Shown: positions 1-10,000 of the stretch, piece after piece
How positions within the stretch are numbered: the stretch's first letter is position 1
Layout: each line of letters starts with the position of its first letter
NCBI GenBank assembly: GCA_017437755.1
Contig: JAFRXI010000071.1
Location: forward strand, 62,001-126,000
From: Bacteroidales bacterium
GTDB taxonomy: Bacteria > Bacteroidota > Bacteroidia > Bacteroidales > UBA932
Direction: 5' to 3'
DNA: 64,000 bases
Notes under the pieces: model-generated
Databases searched by the model: none
What the model saw: the letters and a program-made list of their open reading frames with translations, nothing else
Told to the model about the DNA's origin: nothing
Made by a program: the position numbers and the translations under genes

Positions 1-2
1 AC

Positions 3-2273
3 CAGGCAGAGGGGCAATACTGGGTGGTCTCCGGCAGCCACTACAACGACGGATGCTGCTTCGATTACGGCAATGCCGAGATAGACAGCAATAACGACGG
101 TGACGGTACAATGGAGGCCGCCTACTTCGGCAATGCCCACAACTGGCACAGGGGTATGGGACCGGGACCGTGGATCCTGACGGACCAGGAAAACCACCTG
201 GCAGGCTGCTCCGAGGACCAGCCCGAAGCGGGATGCGACAATGTCCCTACGGTTCCCTGGCGCTTTGTCACCGCTACGGCTGACGGAGAGCCGCATCGCT
301 GGCGGATGATGGGCGGAGACGCCCGGGATGGCGGTCTGGAGACATATTACGACGGAGTCCGCATAATCAATGACAGGAACAGCTACGACCCCATGCGGAA
401 GCAGGGGGCGATCGTCCTGGGAAACGGCGGGGACAACAGCGTTTCCTCGCAGGGAACCTTCTACGAGGGAGCCATCACAATGGCCGGATTCTTTCCTTCC
501 GAGGAAACCAACCAGGCCGTCCAGGCCAATATAGTGGCCGCCGGATATGATGTCCGGCAGCTTACAATCGCAGGGAGCGCAGACATCGATGAACCCAAGG
601 GCCTCATGACCTTCGCCCCGGGAGAAGAGAAAACAGTTTCCGTAAAGTTCGTCAATACCGGAAAGTCCCTGATAAACGGACTGCGGGTGAAACTGGAACT
701 GCCGCGGGGCTGGAAATGCGCTGAAAAGGCCATTGCGGCAACCCAAACGGTTCTGCCGGGACAGGCCGTGATTACGGGGTTCAAGGTTACTGCCGGTAAG
801 CGGCCGCTCCAGGGGGACATTTCTGCCGAAGCCGTCTGGAGGGGCGGCTCAGTCAGCGCAGCCATGAAGGTAAGGTGCGCTCCCCCGGTCAAAATCAACG
901 AGTTCTGCCTTGACGGCGGGCGCAGGAGCGACAATTCCTATGTGGAATTGTACAACACTGGAGACTCGGAAGTGGATCTGTCGGGCTGGACGCTGGCCAT
1001 GAGACCGGTCCACATGCCGCTGTTTTCGCATGTAGTCCTTCCCGAGGGAACCGTACTCACACAGGGAGAGCACTATGTGATGGGGCTGGCTCCTTCCGGG
1101 CTTTCAGTAAAAGCATCCCGGGGTGACAGCATCCTGTATCTTCGCAGGGCCCAGGGCCTTGTCCCCGGCGATACCGTCATTGTTGGAACTGGGGCCGTCA
1201 GCGAGATCCGCATTGTAAAGAGCGTGCGGACACCGGAAAAGCGGCACCTTCCCACCAGCATCTGGCAACCCCTTCCGGACGGCCCGGTGCTAAGCATTCC
1301 CAAAGGCTCGTCAAACATCCCCGTCACCAATACCCAAGGGTTCCGTCCCGGAGACAGGATGGCCATAGGCTACGGCGCAAAGTATCCTGTGACATCCGGG
1401 GAAACTGAAGATTATGAGGTGGTTACCATTACCGGGACGGGGACTTGCGGCACCCAGGCATACCTGACTTATGACGCCCGGCCAGGGGACACCGTGCTCA
1501 GGGTGAGTTCCGTTGAAAACATCCGTCCCGGGGATGTGATCCGCCTTGACATCGACAGCCGGGGACATGGAATTGAAACCGTAAAGGTAAAGTCCGTAGG
1601 GACAGCGTCCGAGAAGAGACCTTTCTTCGGGCCCATGTCCCCTGAAGAGGCCGGAAGCGGTCTTCAGCTGGAGGAACCTCTGAAATTCGCCCATTCCGCC
1701 AACCTGCCTTTTTCAGTCAGGGGGCAGGGAATATCCTTTGAGCCGGCCACCGCACAAGTACACATTAGCAATGAGCCGGTGCTGGCTCTGGACTGCTACG
1801 TGGTGCTGGAGGAACCGCTGTCGCGCCGGCATCCCATTGACGAGCCGGTTTTTTCAACTAAGCTGAACTTCGGGTTTGACGGCAAAGCCGACCTTTACTA
1901 CGGCGGTCCGGCATTCCCCCTCGGCGGCAGCATGAGGGGACTCGACGGTAAAACCATCCACCGGGGCGGCCCGGGCAGTGCGGCGGCCGGAAGCATAATA
2001 CTGCGAACTCCTGGCGGAGTGGTGGCCGACGCGCTGAATTACGGCCTTATAGTGGATCCCTGGGCTGCAGAAGGCTACCAGGGGGCCTCAGGCAAAGGCG
2101 AGAGGGGCAACTGCGTGGGCCTGTATCCGCCGGAAATGAGCATGGGCCGTCTGCTCCGGATGCCCGGGGTCAGCTATTCCCGCGTTCCCGACGGGTGGGA
2201 CCAGGATGACAACCAGCGGGACTTCCGGATCAGCGTTCCCACCCCGGGTGAGACCAACATCGTCAAAGAGTGA
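3..2273 (+). CDS. GH54 alpha-L-arabinofuranosidase with NEW3-like and split lamin-tail domains (5' end missing)
   Basis: This secreted enzyme should release terminal alpha-L-arabinofuranose from arabinan or arabinoxylan side chains. The frame is open from base 3, so the gene starts before the window. Counting from the GTG at base 24, residues 1-178 match the catalytic half of GH54. They include CCFDYGNAE (vicinal cysteines, bases 54-59), TDQEN with the probable nucleophile Glu56, and GGDN with the probable acid/base Asp137, corresponding to C176-C177, E221 and D297 of Aspergillus AkAbfB. Residues 190-285 look like a NEW3 beta-sandwich. A lamin-tail domain starts at 287 (KINEF..SYVELYN) and appears to finish at 650-745 (DGWDQDDNQRDF, PTPGETN). 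About 290 residues with three PGD-type repeats lie between its halves. The CBM42 usual in fungal GH54 is not seen. Its stop overlaps the next start. The GH54 call is firm; the tail domains are less certain. Confidence 0.88.
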   Translation, partial: QAEGQYWVVSGSHYNDGCCFDYGNAEIDSNNDGDGTMEAAYFGNAHNWHRGMGPGPWILTDQENHLAGCSEDQPEAGCDNVPTVPWRFVTATADGEPHRWRMMGGDARDGGLETYYDGVRIINDRNSYDPMRKQGAIVLGNGGDNSVSSQGTFYEGAITMAGFFPSEETNQAVQANIVAAGYDVRQLTIAGSADIDEPKGLMTFAPGEEKTVSVKFVNTGKSLINGLRVKLELPRGWKCAEKAIAATQTVLPGQAVITGFKVTAGKRPLQGDISAEAVWRGGSVSAAMKVRCAPPVKINEFCLDGGRRSDNSYVELYNTGDSEVDLSGWTLAMRPVHMPLFSHVVLPEGTVLTQGEHYVMGLAPSGLSVKASRGDSILYLRRAQGLVPGDTVIVGTGAVSEIRIVKSVRTPEKRHLPTSIWQPLPDGPVLSIPKGSSNIPVTNTQGFRPGDRMAIGYGAKYPVTSGETEDYEVVTITGTGTCGTQAYLTYDARPGDTVLRVSSVENIRPGDVIRLDIDSRGHGIETVKVKSVGTASEKRPFFGPMSPEEAGSGLQLEEPLKFAHSANLPFSVRGQGISFEPATAQVHISNEPVLALDCYVVLEEPLSRRHPIDEPVFSTKLNFGFDGKADLYYGGPAFPLGGSMRGLDGKTIHRGGPGSAAAGSIILRTPGGVVADALNYGLIVDPWAAEGYQGASGKGERGNCVGLYPPEMSMGRLLRMPGVSYSRVPDGWDQDDNQRDFRISVPTPGETNIVKE

Positions 2274-3850
2274 TGGATGCCGTCAACAAGGTACAAAGGT
2301 TTGCCGCAATGTTGCTTTGCATTGCGGGAGGATGCCTTTGCCTCCTGTTGACACTCAAGGTCCCCGGCTGCTCCTCATGCGGGGATATAACCGTGAGCCA
2401 TTGGTCCATGCTTTTGGGGCGGTTACCGGTCAGTTCGGTGGCCCTTGGTGTCTATGCCGCCCTGCTGATATGCCTTCTAGCCCTCACCGACAGGGAACTG
2501 TCCCCGGTTGCCGGGGCAACTGCGCTGATACTGTCGGGGGCAATAGCCGGAAGCGCCCTGTGGTTCATGGCAGTACAGGCTTGGATCATCGGCAGCTGGT
2601 GCCGCCTCTGCGTTGCCGACCATATTGTTGGATTGCTGGTTTCAGCGCTGACAATCAGAATGATACGTATTAAAATGGTCAGAAAACTGCTTCTTTTCAT
2701 TGTGGGTCTGGGGCTGGCTGCCATCATGGCTGCCGCCCAGTATTCCTCCCGGCCGGTAATCGACAAAGACAGCTACAAAGCCATCTTTGAAGAGTCTCCC
2801 CTGCTTGGTAATCAGGATGCCAGGTACAAGCTGATACTGATTTATGACGAGCAATGTCCCCAGTGTATAAAGGTACGGGGTATGGCAGAAGAAATCGTGA
2901 ATGAGTATCCGGACAGGATGGCTTTCGCATTGTGCCCCAGCACTGCCGTAAAAGGGATCTCAACTGTACCGATGCTGGTTTCACCGGGGAAAGGCATAGT
3001 TCCAGAGGTTAAGGACAGGGAGGAGATGGTCAAGCTGATCGAGCGGGAATTCGGCATGGTGCTTAAGGTCAGCGGGGACTCTCCCGCATACGGCGATGTG
3101 CGCTATGCCCCAAAGCGGAAGGAGTTGCAGGACGAGGGCTCGACCTCGGACCGGCTGCTGGACATATACCTGCCGGATACTCCGAGGCCGGCTCAAGGCT
3201 ACCCTGTGATACTGTATGTTCACGGAGGCGGTTTCCATGAGGGAGACAAGCGGAAGAACCACATCGTCTTTGATCCCCTTGTCAAACTGGGCTATGCCGT
3301 AGTTACTGTCAACTACTATCTCTATGCCTTTGATAATGAAATAAATAAACAGACATGGGGCAGTGAACTTCCCTACTCTCCCCCGGCCGGTGGCCGATAC
3401 GCCGGCACTCTTCAGGCAGCTGTGGATGCTGCCACCGAAGATGCCGTGCTGGCCCTGAAATGGGTGCGGAAGAATGCTTCGGTCTATGGCCTTGACAAGT
3501 CAAGAATCGCCCTGTACGGCGGTTCCGCAGGGGCGATGACCATAATAAACATGGCCTATAACATCAGGCCGCGCAGGCCCCGGATACGGGCCGTGGTAAA
3601 CCTCTGGGGGGCCATTGACGACCCTGCCAGGATCCGCCGCGGAGATCCTCCCATGCTCACCATCCACGGGGACCGTGACGACCTGGTGTCCGTTGATTTC
3701 GCCTATGAGATACAGGAGCGGATGGACCAGCTGGGCATAGGGAAATCCCGGTTCATCCTTATGAAAGGGCGCCGACATGCCCAGTACAAATATGTCTCAA
3801 CTGACCTTATCCCTGAAATAGACTCCTTCCTGAGGGCCTGCCTCTTCTGA
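2273..3850 (+). CDS. VKOR-thioredoxin-alpha/beta hydrolase (esterase) fusion
   Basis: This 525-residue membrane protein combines three activities. Residues 10-155 form a VKOR module with about five membrane helices, a loop pair C33/C36 (CSSC) and the quinone-side pair C110/C113 (CRLC) in the fourth helix. Residues 165-262 are a thioredoxin-like domain with CPQC (C195/C198) and a probable cis-proline at STVP. Residues 275-525 are a carboxylesterase-type hydrolase with HGGG (317-320) as oxyanion hole, nucleophile Ser418 in GGSAG, Asp467 or Asp470 in GDRDD, and His502. VKOR re-oxidises its thioredoxin partner with quinone to make disulfides; the hydrolase could remove acetyl or feruloyl esters. 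Both soluble domains should face the periplasm. The ATG at 2273 shares a TGATG with the GH54 stop, so the two are translationally coupled; a GTG at 2270 is the alternative start. VKOR-Trx fusions are known, but this third domain is unusual. Confidence 0.88.
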   Translation: MDAVNKVQRFAAMLLCIAGGCLCLLLTLKVPGCSSCGDITVSHWSMLLGRLPVSSVALGVYAALLICLLALTDRELSPVAGATALILSGAIAGSALWFMAVQAWIIGSWCRLCVADHIVGLLVSALTIRMIRIKMVRKLLLFIVGLGLAAIMAAAQYSSRPVIDKDSYKAIFEESPLLGNQDARYKLILIYDEQCPQCIKVRGMAEEIVNEYPDRMAFALCPSTAVKGISTVPMLVSPGKGIVPEVKDREEMVKLIEREFGMVLKVSGDSPAYGDVRYAPKRKELQDEGSTSDRLLDIYLPDTPRPAQGYPVILYVHGGGFHEGDKRKNHIVFDPLVKLGYAVVTVNYYLYAFDNEINKQTWGSELPYSPPAGGRYAGTLQAAVDAATEDAVLALKWVRKNASVYGLDKSRIALYGGSAGAMTIINMAYNIRPRRPRIRAVVNLWGAIDDPARIRRGDPPMLTIHGDRDDLVSVDFAYEIQERMDQLGIGKSRFILMKGRRHAQYKYVSTDLIPEIDSFLRACLF

Positions 3851-3860
3851 GCAGGCCCTC
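3832..3860. terminator. Hairpin between convergent genes
   Basis: Ten-base perfect arms (3832-3841 and 3851-3860, GAGGGCCTGC) enclose a 9-base loop that contains the stop codon of the VKOR-esterase gene. It lies between that gene and the minus-strand remnant, so it could act on both strands. There is no T-tract on either side, so termination is inferred from position only. Confidence 0.5.
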
Positions 3861-3867
3861 CCTGGAG

Positions 3868-4530
3868 CTATGGCACCAGTTCAAACTTTATGGCGCTGGA
3901 ATGATTGGCCGTGTCATGGAAATAGAACACGGAGCTGTAGTCGCTGGTGGTGTAGTTGGGCAGTGAACTTCACCTTGGCCCCTGCGGGAAGATTCTTCAC
4001 CGGAATGACAAACTCAAACCAGTCGTCCGTCCACAGTCCGCGAAGTGCCGGCGTGGAAATCCCGTTATTTGTGTCGGTTGCGAAAGTGCGAGTAGGACAG
4101 GTTCAATGACATCGTTCTCATCCAACATCACCGTCCCTACATGATGCGTATATACCGGGGACACAGTGTATTTGCTCATGTCAGTTATCCTAAAGGGACT
4201 GTCATAGGCCTTCTGTACCGCTTCCAGAAGGATGGGACGGCTCTCTGAGGTGACCGGGGTGGAATACATGCTCTTATGGGGATAATACTCCTCAAAGCCG
4301 AAAGGGATATCCTCAACCTTGACGCCGGTGATGGGAGTGAACAATGGGGCCTTGACACGACTGAATTAACCACCCCGGACGGTCTTATGGACGAAAGTCC
4401 CTGCACCATCGAGGAGGAAGATGTCCTGAAGGTATGGGGGCCGGGATACAGGGGTATGCCCCGGGATGCCATCCACTCTCCTGCCGGATTCGCAGATCTG
4501 ATAGGATGGAAACAAAAACGGATCAGATAA
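3868..4530 (-). pseudogene. Decayed SusD-associated lipoprotein (C-terminal remnant, several frameshifts)
   Basis: Reading the minus strand gives coherent protein in changing frames. One frame (about 4366 to 4095) reads ITGVKVEDIPFGFEEYYPHK... A second (about 4105 to 3965) reads PALRGLWTDDWFEFVIPVK..AGAKVKF. A third ends SAIKFELVP and stops at TAG 3868-3870. At least two frameshifts, near 4095-4105 and 3960-3970, and an in-frame stop at 4366-4368 interrupt it. No signal peptide is visible, because the fragment begins right behind the TlpA stop. The GLWTDDWFEF..PVKNL.AG segment resembles GVWTGDYFEF..PVK.F.AGT in the two lipoproteins at 19.3-22.8 kb. It was probably a glycan-binding or accessory lipoprotein and the last gene of the SusC-SusD-TlpA operon. 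Sequencing error could mimic this, but several independent lesions make decay more likely. Confidence 0.72.
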
Positions 4531-4533
4531 CCC

Positions 4534-5553
4534 TCACTCCCCCAGATACCGGCCGATGACCACGTCCAGGGAGTCGTGTCTCATTTTGCCGATCATCTTC
4601 CCGTCGGGAGCGATGAGGAAGACAGTGGGAACGGCATGTACGCCATACATCGACGCCACACGCGAAGGCTTGTTCCTGACGGGAGTCTCGTCAATGACGT
4701 GTATCCACGGCGTTGCGTCTTCCTTGACCGCCTGCTTCCACCTCAGGGCATCGCTGTCGATGGAAACGCCCAGTATCTCAAGGCCCTTGCCGTGATAGCG
4801 GCCATAAATCTCCTTCAGATGGGGCATGCTCTCGCGGCAGGGTCGGCACCATGAGGCCCAGAAATCCAGCAGCAGGTATTTGCCCTGGAGTGATTCAAGC
4901 GATACGGGGTTCCCGTCCATGCCGTTCAGGGAAAACACCGGGGCCGGTATGCCGCCCATGGTAGCCTTGCGGGCGGCTATCTCCTCGCGGGCATTCTTTC
5001 CAAGGACGCTCTCCTGCACACGGGAAGTGAACTTGCCAAACCCCTCCTCATACTCCGCCAACGGGGTCTCACGGTTGAAAATGTAATACATGAAGGCAGC
5101 AGCCTCAACGTCGGGATGGGCGGCGAAGCACTCGTTCATTGCCTTTTTCAACTGCATGTGGTAGTCGGAGGCGGAGGTGTCCAGGGAGGCGCTGACCTTG
5201 TCCATGTCCAGCATGAAATCGTTGTTGGGGCCGCCCCTGAACTTGCCGTCCCTGAGGACCAGCCGGGCATTTTCAACATAAAGGAAAGTACGCTGCGGAA
5301 CGGGCCCTCCGTTGAAGACCAGGACCTCTCCCATCCTCACGTCATCCACCTTCCCGGTAAAGACAAAGCGCCCATTGTCAAGCACTGCGGTATCCCGGAC
5401 GCTCTCCCCTTCAGGAATCCATATGTTTAGAACCGCGTAGCCGTCACCGTCACTCTGTCCCTTGATGGTATAGCCTTGGCCGCTGCCGCAGGAGAAAACA
5501 CCCGCGGCAACGGCACAAAGACCGATTAATCCCAGTATCCTGTAGTTGATCAT
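4534..5553 (-). CDS. TlpA-family thiol-disulfide oxidoreductase lipoprotein (DUF4369-like N-terminus)
   Basis: This is a 339-residue lipoprotein with lipobox VFSC at residue 22. The N-terminal about 110 residues fit the DUF4369-type beta domain of Bacteroidota TlpA proteins. The C-terminal half is AhpC/TSA-Redoxin: PAPVFSLNGMDGNPVSLESL, then the active site WASWCRPC, and a cis-proline region HAVPTVF. Such proteins usually reduce periplasmic or envelope disulfides. Its start overlaps the SusD stop by four bases (ATGA), so it belongs to the SusC-SusD operon. TlpA genes behind SusCD pairs are common in this phylum, but their link to the imported nutrient is not settled. The partner that resupplies electrons is not seen here. 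Confidence 0.9.
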   Translation of the reverse strand: MINYRILGLIGLCAVAAGVFSCGSGQGYTIKGQSDGDGYAVLNIWIPEGESVRDTAVLDNGRFVFTGKVDDVRMGEVLVFNGGPVPQRTFLYVENARLVLRDGKFRGGPNNDFMLDMDKVSASLDTSASDYHMQLKKAMNECFAAHPDVEAAAFMYYIFNRETPLAEYEEGFGKFTSRVQESVLGKNAREEIAARKATMGGIPAPVFSLNGMDGNPVSLESLQGKYLLLDFWASWCRPCRESMPHLKEIYGRYHGKGLEILGVSIDSDALRWKQAVKEDATPWIHVIDETPVRNKPSRVASMYGVHAVPTVFLIAPDGKMIGKMRHDSLDVVIGRYLGE

Positions 5554-7037
5554 ATATTGTTGGTCAGGTTTGGATTGCTGTCAACCACGTTGACGGGGAA
5601 CGGGAAAGTCCACAACCTGGAATCCGGAGAGAGGCTGTAGTTGTATTCCTTGTCGGAGATTGCGAACTTCTTGGTTATGGTTTCCTTCATATCGTCCAGC
5701 TGGTTCCAGCGCTTGCGCTCGATAAAGTTGAATACGGAATAGACATTCTCGCCCAGGGCTGTGGACTTGAGGCATTCGATCGCCCTTGCCTTGTCGGATA
5801 CAGCGCCCTTGAGAGGAGCATATATTGCAGGGTCTATACGTTTTACACGTATAGCGTCCAGGTAATCCATGGCGACGCTGAAGTTGTCCTTGCGGATCTC
5901 GCACTCCGCAACTATCAGATACTGGTGGGTGGTCTTGAGGCCATAGGTGTTCCAGCTCTCATTGGCACCCGTCCCCATCGAACCGATTGAAGGATAAGGC
6001 AGTCCGTAGCTGGTTATACCCATGCTGAATCCCGGGGTAAGCATATGGTGGAAGGCCATGAAATCGGTGGGCATCCGGGTCATGGCCGAATGGCCTCTCT
6101 CAAGGGCATTCTCACATTCCGGGGTCAGAAGGGGGCCGAAAGTGAGTTCCGAATATGTATGGAACAAATCCTCCTCGCATTCAAGCGGTTTCCTGGTAGT
6201 GACCATCGTGGGCTCGAACGGCGGCATGAACGGCATCAGTGCGCGGGTGTATTCCGATGACCAGTAATCAGCAATGGCGTCATTTACCTTCAGGGACTCC
6301 TTGGCAGCTGTCTCCGCCTCGTCAAAACGCTGCATGCCCATCAGAGCCAGGGCCTTGATGGCATAGGGGCAGGCCTTGGACCAGCGCATCTGGTTTATAT
6401 TCTGTACAGGCAGGGAATTAAGTTCTATGGCCTTGGTGCAGTCGGCCACGATCTGGTCGTAAACCTTCTGTACGGTCCATTGGGAATAGGCCGAGACATA
6501 TCCCTCGTCCTCCATCGGGAAAGCGATTCCCGGAGTCGATGCCGCAGTGGCAGGATTATATGCCGGGGCGAACTTGTTCACAAGCAGGAAGGCCGACCAG
6601 GCGCGCAGGCAAAGGGCCTCTGCCTCGATCTGCCTGATCTTGGACTCGTCGCCGGTAGTAAAACCCATACCTATCGAATTCAGGATAGGGTTGGCAATCT
6701 TGCCGATGTAGCCATAAAACTTGTTGTAGTCCTCGTCAACCGCCGTCATCTCGGGGAGCTTATCAATATTGCTCTCGTCCCATAGGGTCAGGATGGACCA
6801 GCGTGTGGGAGTGGGACTCGCGATCATGTTGGCGATATTGGAATTATTGCACATCAGGTCACCGGTCAGGTGGAACAGGTCCAGCTGACGGTTGAAACTG
6901 TCATAATCAATATTAAGCAGCAGTTCCAGGTCATCGGCCGAAGAGAGCATGTTCTTACCCTTGGGCTTGAGGTCGGTGAACTTGGCGCATGAAACTGCCA
7001 GAAGGCCTAAAGCGATTAAAGTAAATATCTTTTTCAT
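5550..7037 (-). CDS. SusD/RagB-family outer-membrane nutrient-binding lipoprotein
   Basis: This 495-residue lipoprotein has signal MKKIFTLIALGLLAVSC with the lipid-anchored cysteine at 17, followed by the typical SusD opening (FTDLKPKGKNMLSSADDLELLL). Helix-rich TPR-like segments such as EAEALCLRAWSAFLLVNKF, and the C-terminal ERKRWNQLDDMKE stretch, support the family. It should form the lid over the SusC barrel encoded 12 bases upstream and present substrate for import. The substrate, glycan or peptide, cannot be read from the sequence. The presence of TlpA and the lack of any nearby glycoside hydrolase on this strand make a non-glycan cargo possible. Confidence 0.93.
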   Translation of the reverse strand: MKKIFTLIALGLLAVSCAKFTDLKPKGKNMLSSADDLELLLNIDYDSFNRQLDLFHLTGDLMCNNSNIANMIASPTPTRWSILTLWDESNIDKLPEMTAVDEDYNKFYGYIGKIANPILNSIGMGFTTGDESKIRQIEAEALCLRAWSAFLLVNKFAPAYNPATAASTPGIAFPMEDEGYVSAYSQWTVQKVYDQIVADCTKAIELNSLPVQNINQMRWSKACPYAIKALALMGMQRFDEAETAAKESLKVNDAIADYWSSEYTRALMPFMPPFEPTMVTTRKPLECEEDLFHTYSELTFGPLLTPECENALERGHSAMTRMPTDFMAFHHMLTPGFSMGITSYGLPYPSIGSMGTGANESWNTYGLKTTHQYLIVAECEIRKDNFSVAMDYLDAIRVKRIDPAIYAPLKGAVSDKARAIECLKSTALGENVYSVFNFIERKRWNQLDDMKETITKKFAISDKEYNYSLSPDSRLWTFPFPVNVVDSNPNLTNNI

Positions 7038-7049
7038 AACGGCAGTGTC

Positions 7050-10000
7050 TTAGAAGTTGATGTGAAGGCCAAAAATATAAGAGCTCCTCAGGGGGATTCC
7101 GCCGGTTTCGGGATCGAAAATGACGTTCTTGGCATAGTAGTCCATCTCCTTGCCGGGACGGAAAGCGGTCCAGACGGGAGGGATGTTGTCCACCTGGAAC
7201 TGCAGGTTGATGCGGTCGGCCTTGATGGCACGGGCCCATCTCTCGGGCAGTTCGTATCCGAACACTATGTTACGGATCTTGAGGAATGAAGCATTGCGTA
7301 CCGAAATGTCGCTATGGGAAGATTCAGCGCCGTAACTGCGGGTTCCGTAACGACCTATACCCGGAGTCAGGGTCTTGTTTCCGGGAGTCCATGCATTAGC
7401 GAAATAAGCCGGCAAAGGAGTGCTGTAGCCGATTCCGTTCTGGATCTCATCCTCGATGAGGGCACGCATCCTGTGCCCTCCGTAGTATGCCATCAATATG
7501 CTGAGACTGAATCCGTTCCATACAAAACGGTTGTCGAGTCCCGCAATGACCACGGGCTCGGTCTGACCGGAGAAGGTCAGCACGTCCACAGATGCGCCGG
7601 AAGCCGAGGTAGCTATCGTACGCTCCCCTGTCTCGGGATCCACCTCCCTGTACCATAACGTCTCACCCCTGTCTTCTTCATTGTCCGCTATGCCGGCAAA
7701 CCGGTAGCTCCAGATTGCGCTGGTGGGATAACCCTCGACATAAGGGTTGCTGAAGCGCTCATAGGCCTTGATGGCGGGATTGTCCACATTCGTAATCTTG
7801 TTGTGGTTGATTGCGAAGGTAACGGTGCTGCTCCAACCGAAATCGCCGCGACGGTTCTCGCGGAACCAGTCACCGGTGAACAGCAGCTCAAAACCATGGT
7901 TGAGCATGTCAGCGGAATTCACGAACATTGTGGCGAAACCGGTGGTAGGATCCATGTTCTTGTTGGAGAAGAGGTCCAGTCCCCGCTTGCGGTAGTAATC
8001 CAGGGAACCGCGGAAACGATTGTCAACCAATGAGAAATCCAGACCGGCATTGATGGTCTTGGTCCTCTCCCATTTCAGTTCGGGATTGGCCGGGGACTCG
8101 ATGTAACCATAGGGCAGCCCGGTATGTTCGTTCAATTCATCGGTCTGGGCCGTCATGTAACTGGTTGTACCCTGATAGATGTTTCCGGTCACACCGTAGC
8201 TGAGACGCAGCTTGAGGATATCGATCCAGCTGGCGCCCTTGACGAAACCTTCCTCACCGAGATTCCAGGCAACGCCGGCGGACCAGAGCGGACGGCCGCG
8301 GAGCTTGACATTCAGGCCATACACGTCGGCATAGTCCTTACGGAAGGACCCGAACACATTGTAACGCTTGTCAAACGTGTAAGTAAAGTTGGCGTAGGCC
8401 GACGCATAACGGTGATGCTGCTCTATTACAGGGCTCATGTTCCCGTCGATATACGCAAGGTAGACATTATTGTAGGCCATGTAGGAACTGGTCCCCGATT
8501 TCTGGTAGGAGGGACTGTTGGTCATCTTTCCCAGCGAACCGAAATCCACCAGCTGGGTAGCTGCATTCTGGAGCTGGTCGTCGTATCCTAGCATGAGGTT
8601 GCGGGTTCCGTTGGATAGCGTCTCACGGAACTCCATACCTGCGAGGGCAACGATCTCATGCTTTCCGAAGGTTCCCGAATAGTTCAGCTGCCCGCGGGCG
8701 GTCCAGTAACGGCCGTCCATATTGGTCACGTTGCGGAAGCCTCCGGTCTCGGGAGTATGATAGACTACCTTACCGGTATCCGGGTCGATCTCCTTATATG
8801 CATTGTAGATAATCTTGGAGACGTAACTGTCCTGGTTGGCCTGCCAGTCGGTGGTCCGGTGGTCGGTCTCATATACGAACTGGGTGTTGGCGGTCAGGCC
8901 TTTTACAATCTTGAAGAGAAGGTCGCCATGGTAGCGCATGTACTGCCTGGAAGTATTCTCGGAATTGTTGTAATACTCATCCACCACATTGATACCCACA
9001 TCCTTGAACAGTCCGCCGTCGGTATTGTCACGGTACTCGTTGAAACCTATGAGGCGGGTGGAGCCATCACTGTTCCTGAGGGTCTCATATGCGGGGAAGG
9101 ACCAGGGAGTGGTGAAATTATGCATATTGGCATAACCCTTCTCGCGCTGCTTGCCGTAAATGCCGTTGACGGCCACGGTGGCGGTGAGCCATTTGGCCAC
9201 GTCGTAGGAGCCCTTGTAGCTTATGGACATCTGCCTGTCAAAGCTGTTGATGGTCCCTGCGTTGTCGTTGCGGTAGTTGATCACGAAGTTGCTCTGGAAC
9301 TTGTCGCCACGGCTGCGGAGGGCCAGGTTGTACTGCTGGATCAGCTGGCGGCGGTACACCGCATCGCCGAATTCCTTTGCAAAATTATTCTGCGACAGCT
9401 TTTTGCATATATCTTCTACCTGGCTGGCGCTATACTCGCCCTTGGCCAGCTTGTAGTAGGCATACTCGATGGGAGATACACGGTTTATGCTGCTCTCCAG
9501 GGCGCCTTCAAACGCCGTGAAGGGATTCTCAACCTCGCCCTCGCTGTTGATGAACCAATAGTCATAGTAGTCCCTTTCCACCTGGACCTGCTGAGCCGGA
9601 GTAAGATAGAAGTTCTTGGCATAATCCAGGTTATGTTTCTGGTATACAGTGAAATTGGTGGAGAAATCCACGTCGATGCGGCCCTTCTCGCGAGCGCTCT
9701 TGGTAGTTATGACTATGATACCGTTGGAAGCGCGGGCGCCGTAGATGGCTGCCGCGGCAGCGTCCTTGAGGACGTTGACGCTCTCGATGTCATAGGGATT
9801 GAGGTCGTCGATGTCGCCCTCGATGGGAAGACCGTCCACAACCAGGAGAGGATTTGCCTCGGCATACATGGAACTGACACCTCGGATGGTGAGCTTCCCG
9901 CCATAGGTCGACAGACCGGCAACGCGGCCCTCGAGGTTCTGGAGGATGGAAGGATTGTACCGCTCCTCCATGGTCTTGGCACTGACCGTGGCGATGGAGC

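Noticed and set aside
2206-2673. A 155-codon plus-strand frame across the GH54/VKOR junction
   Set aside because: It overlaps two strong genes in another frame and has no domain.
4276-4530. An 84-codon plus-strand frame
   Set aside because: It overlaps the minus-strand lipoprotein remnant, whose other frames give sequence similar to the PUL lipoproteins.
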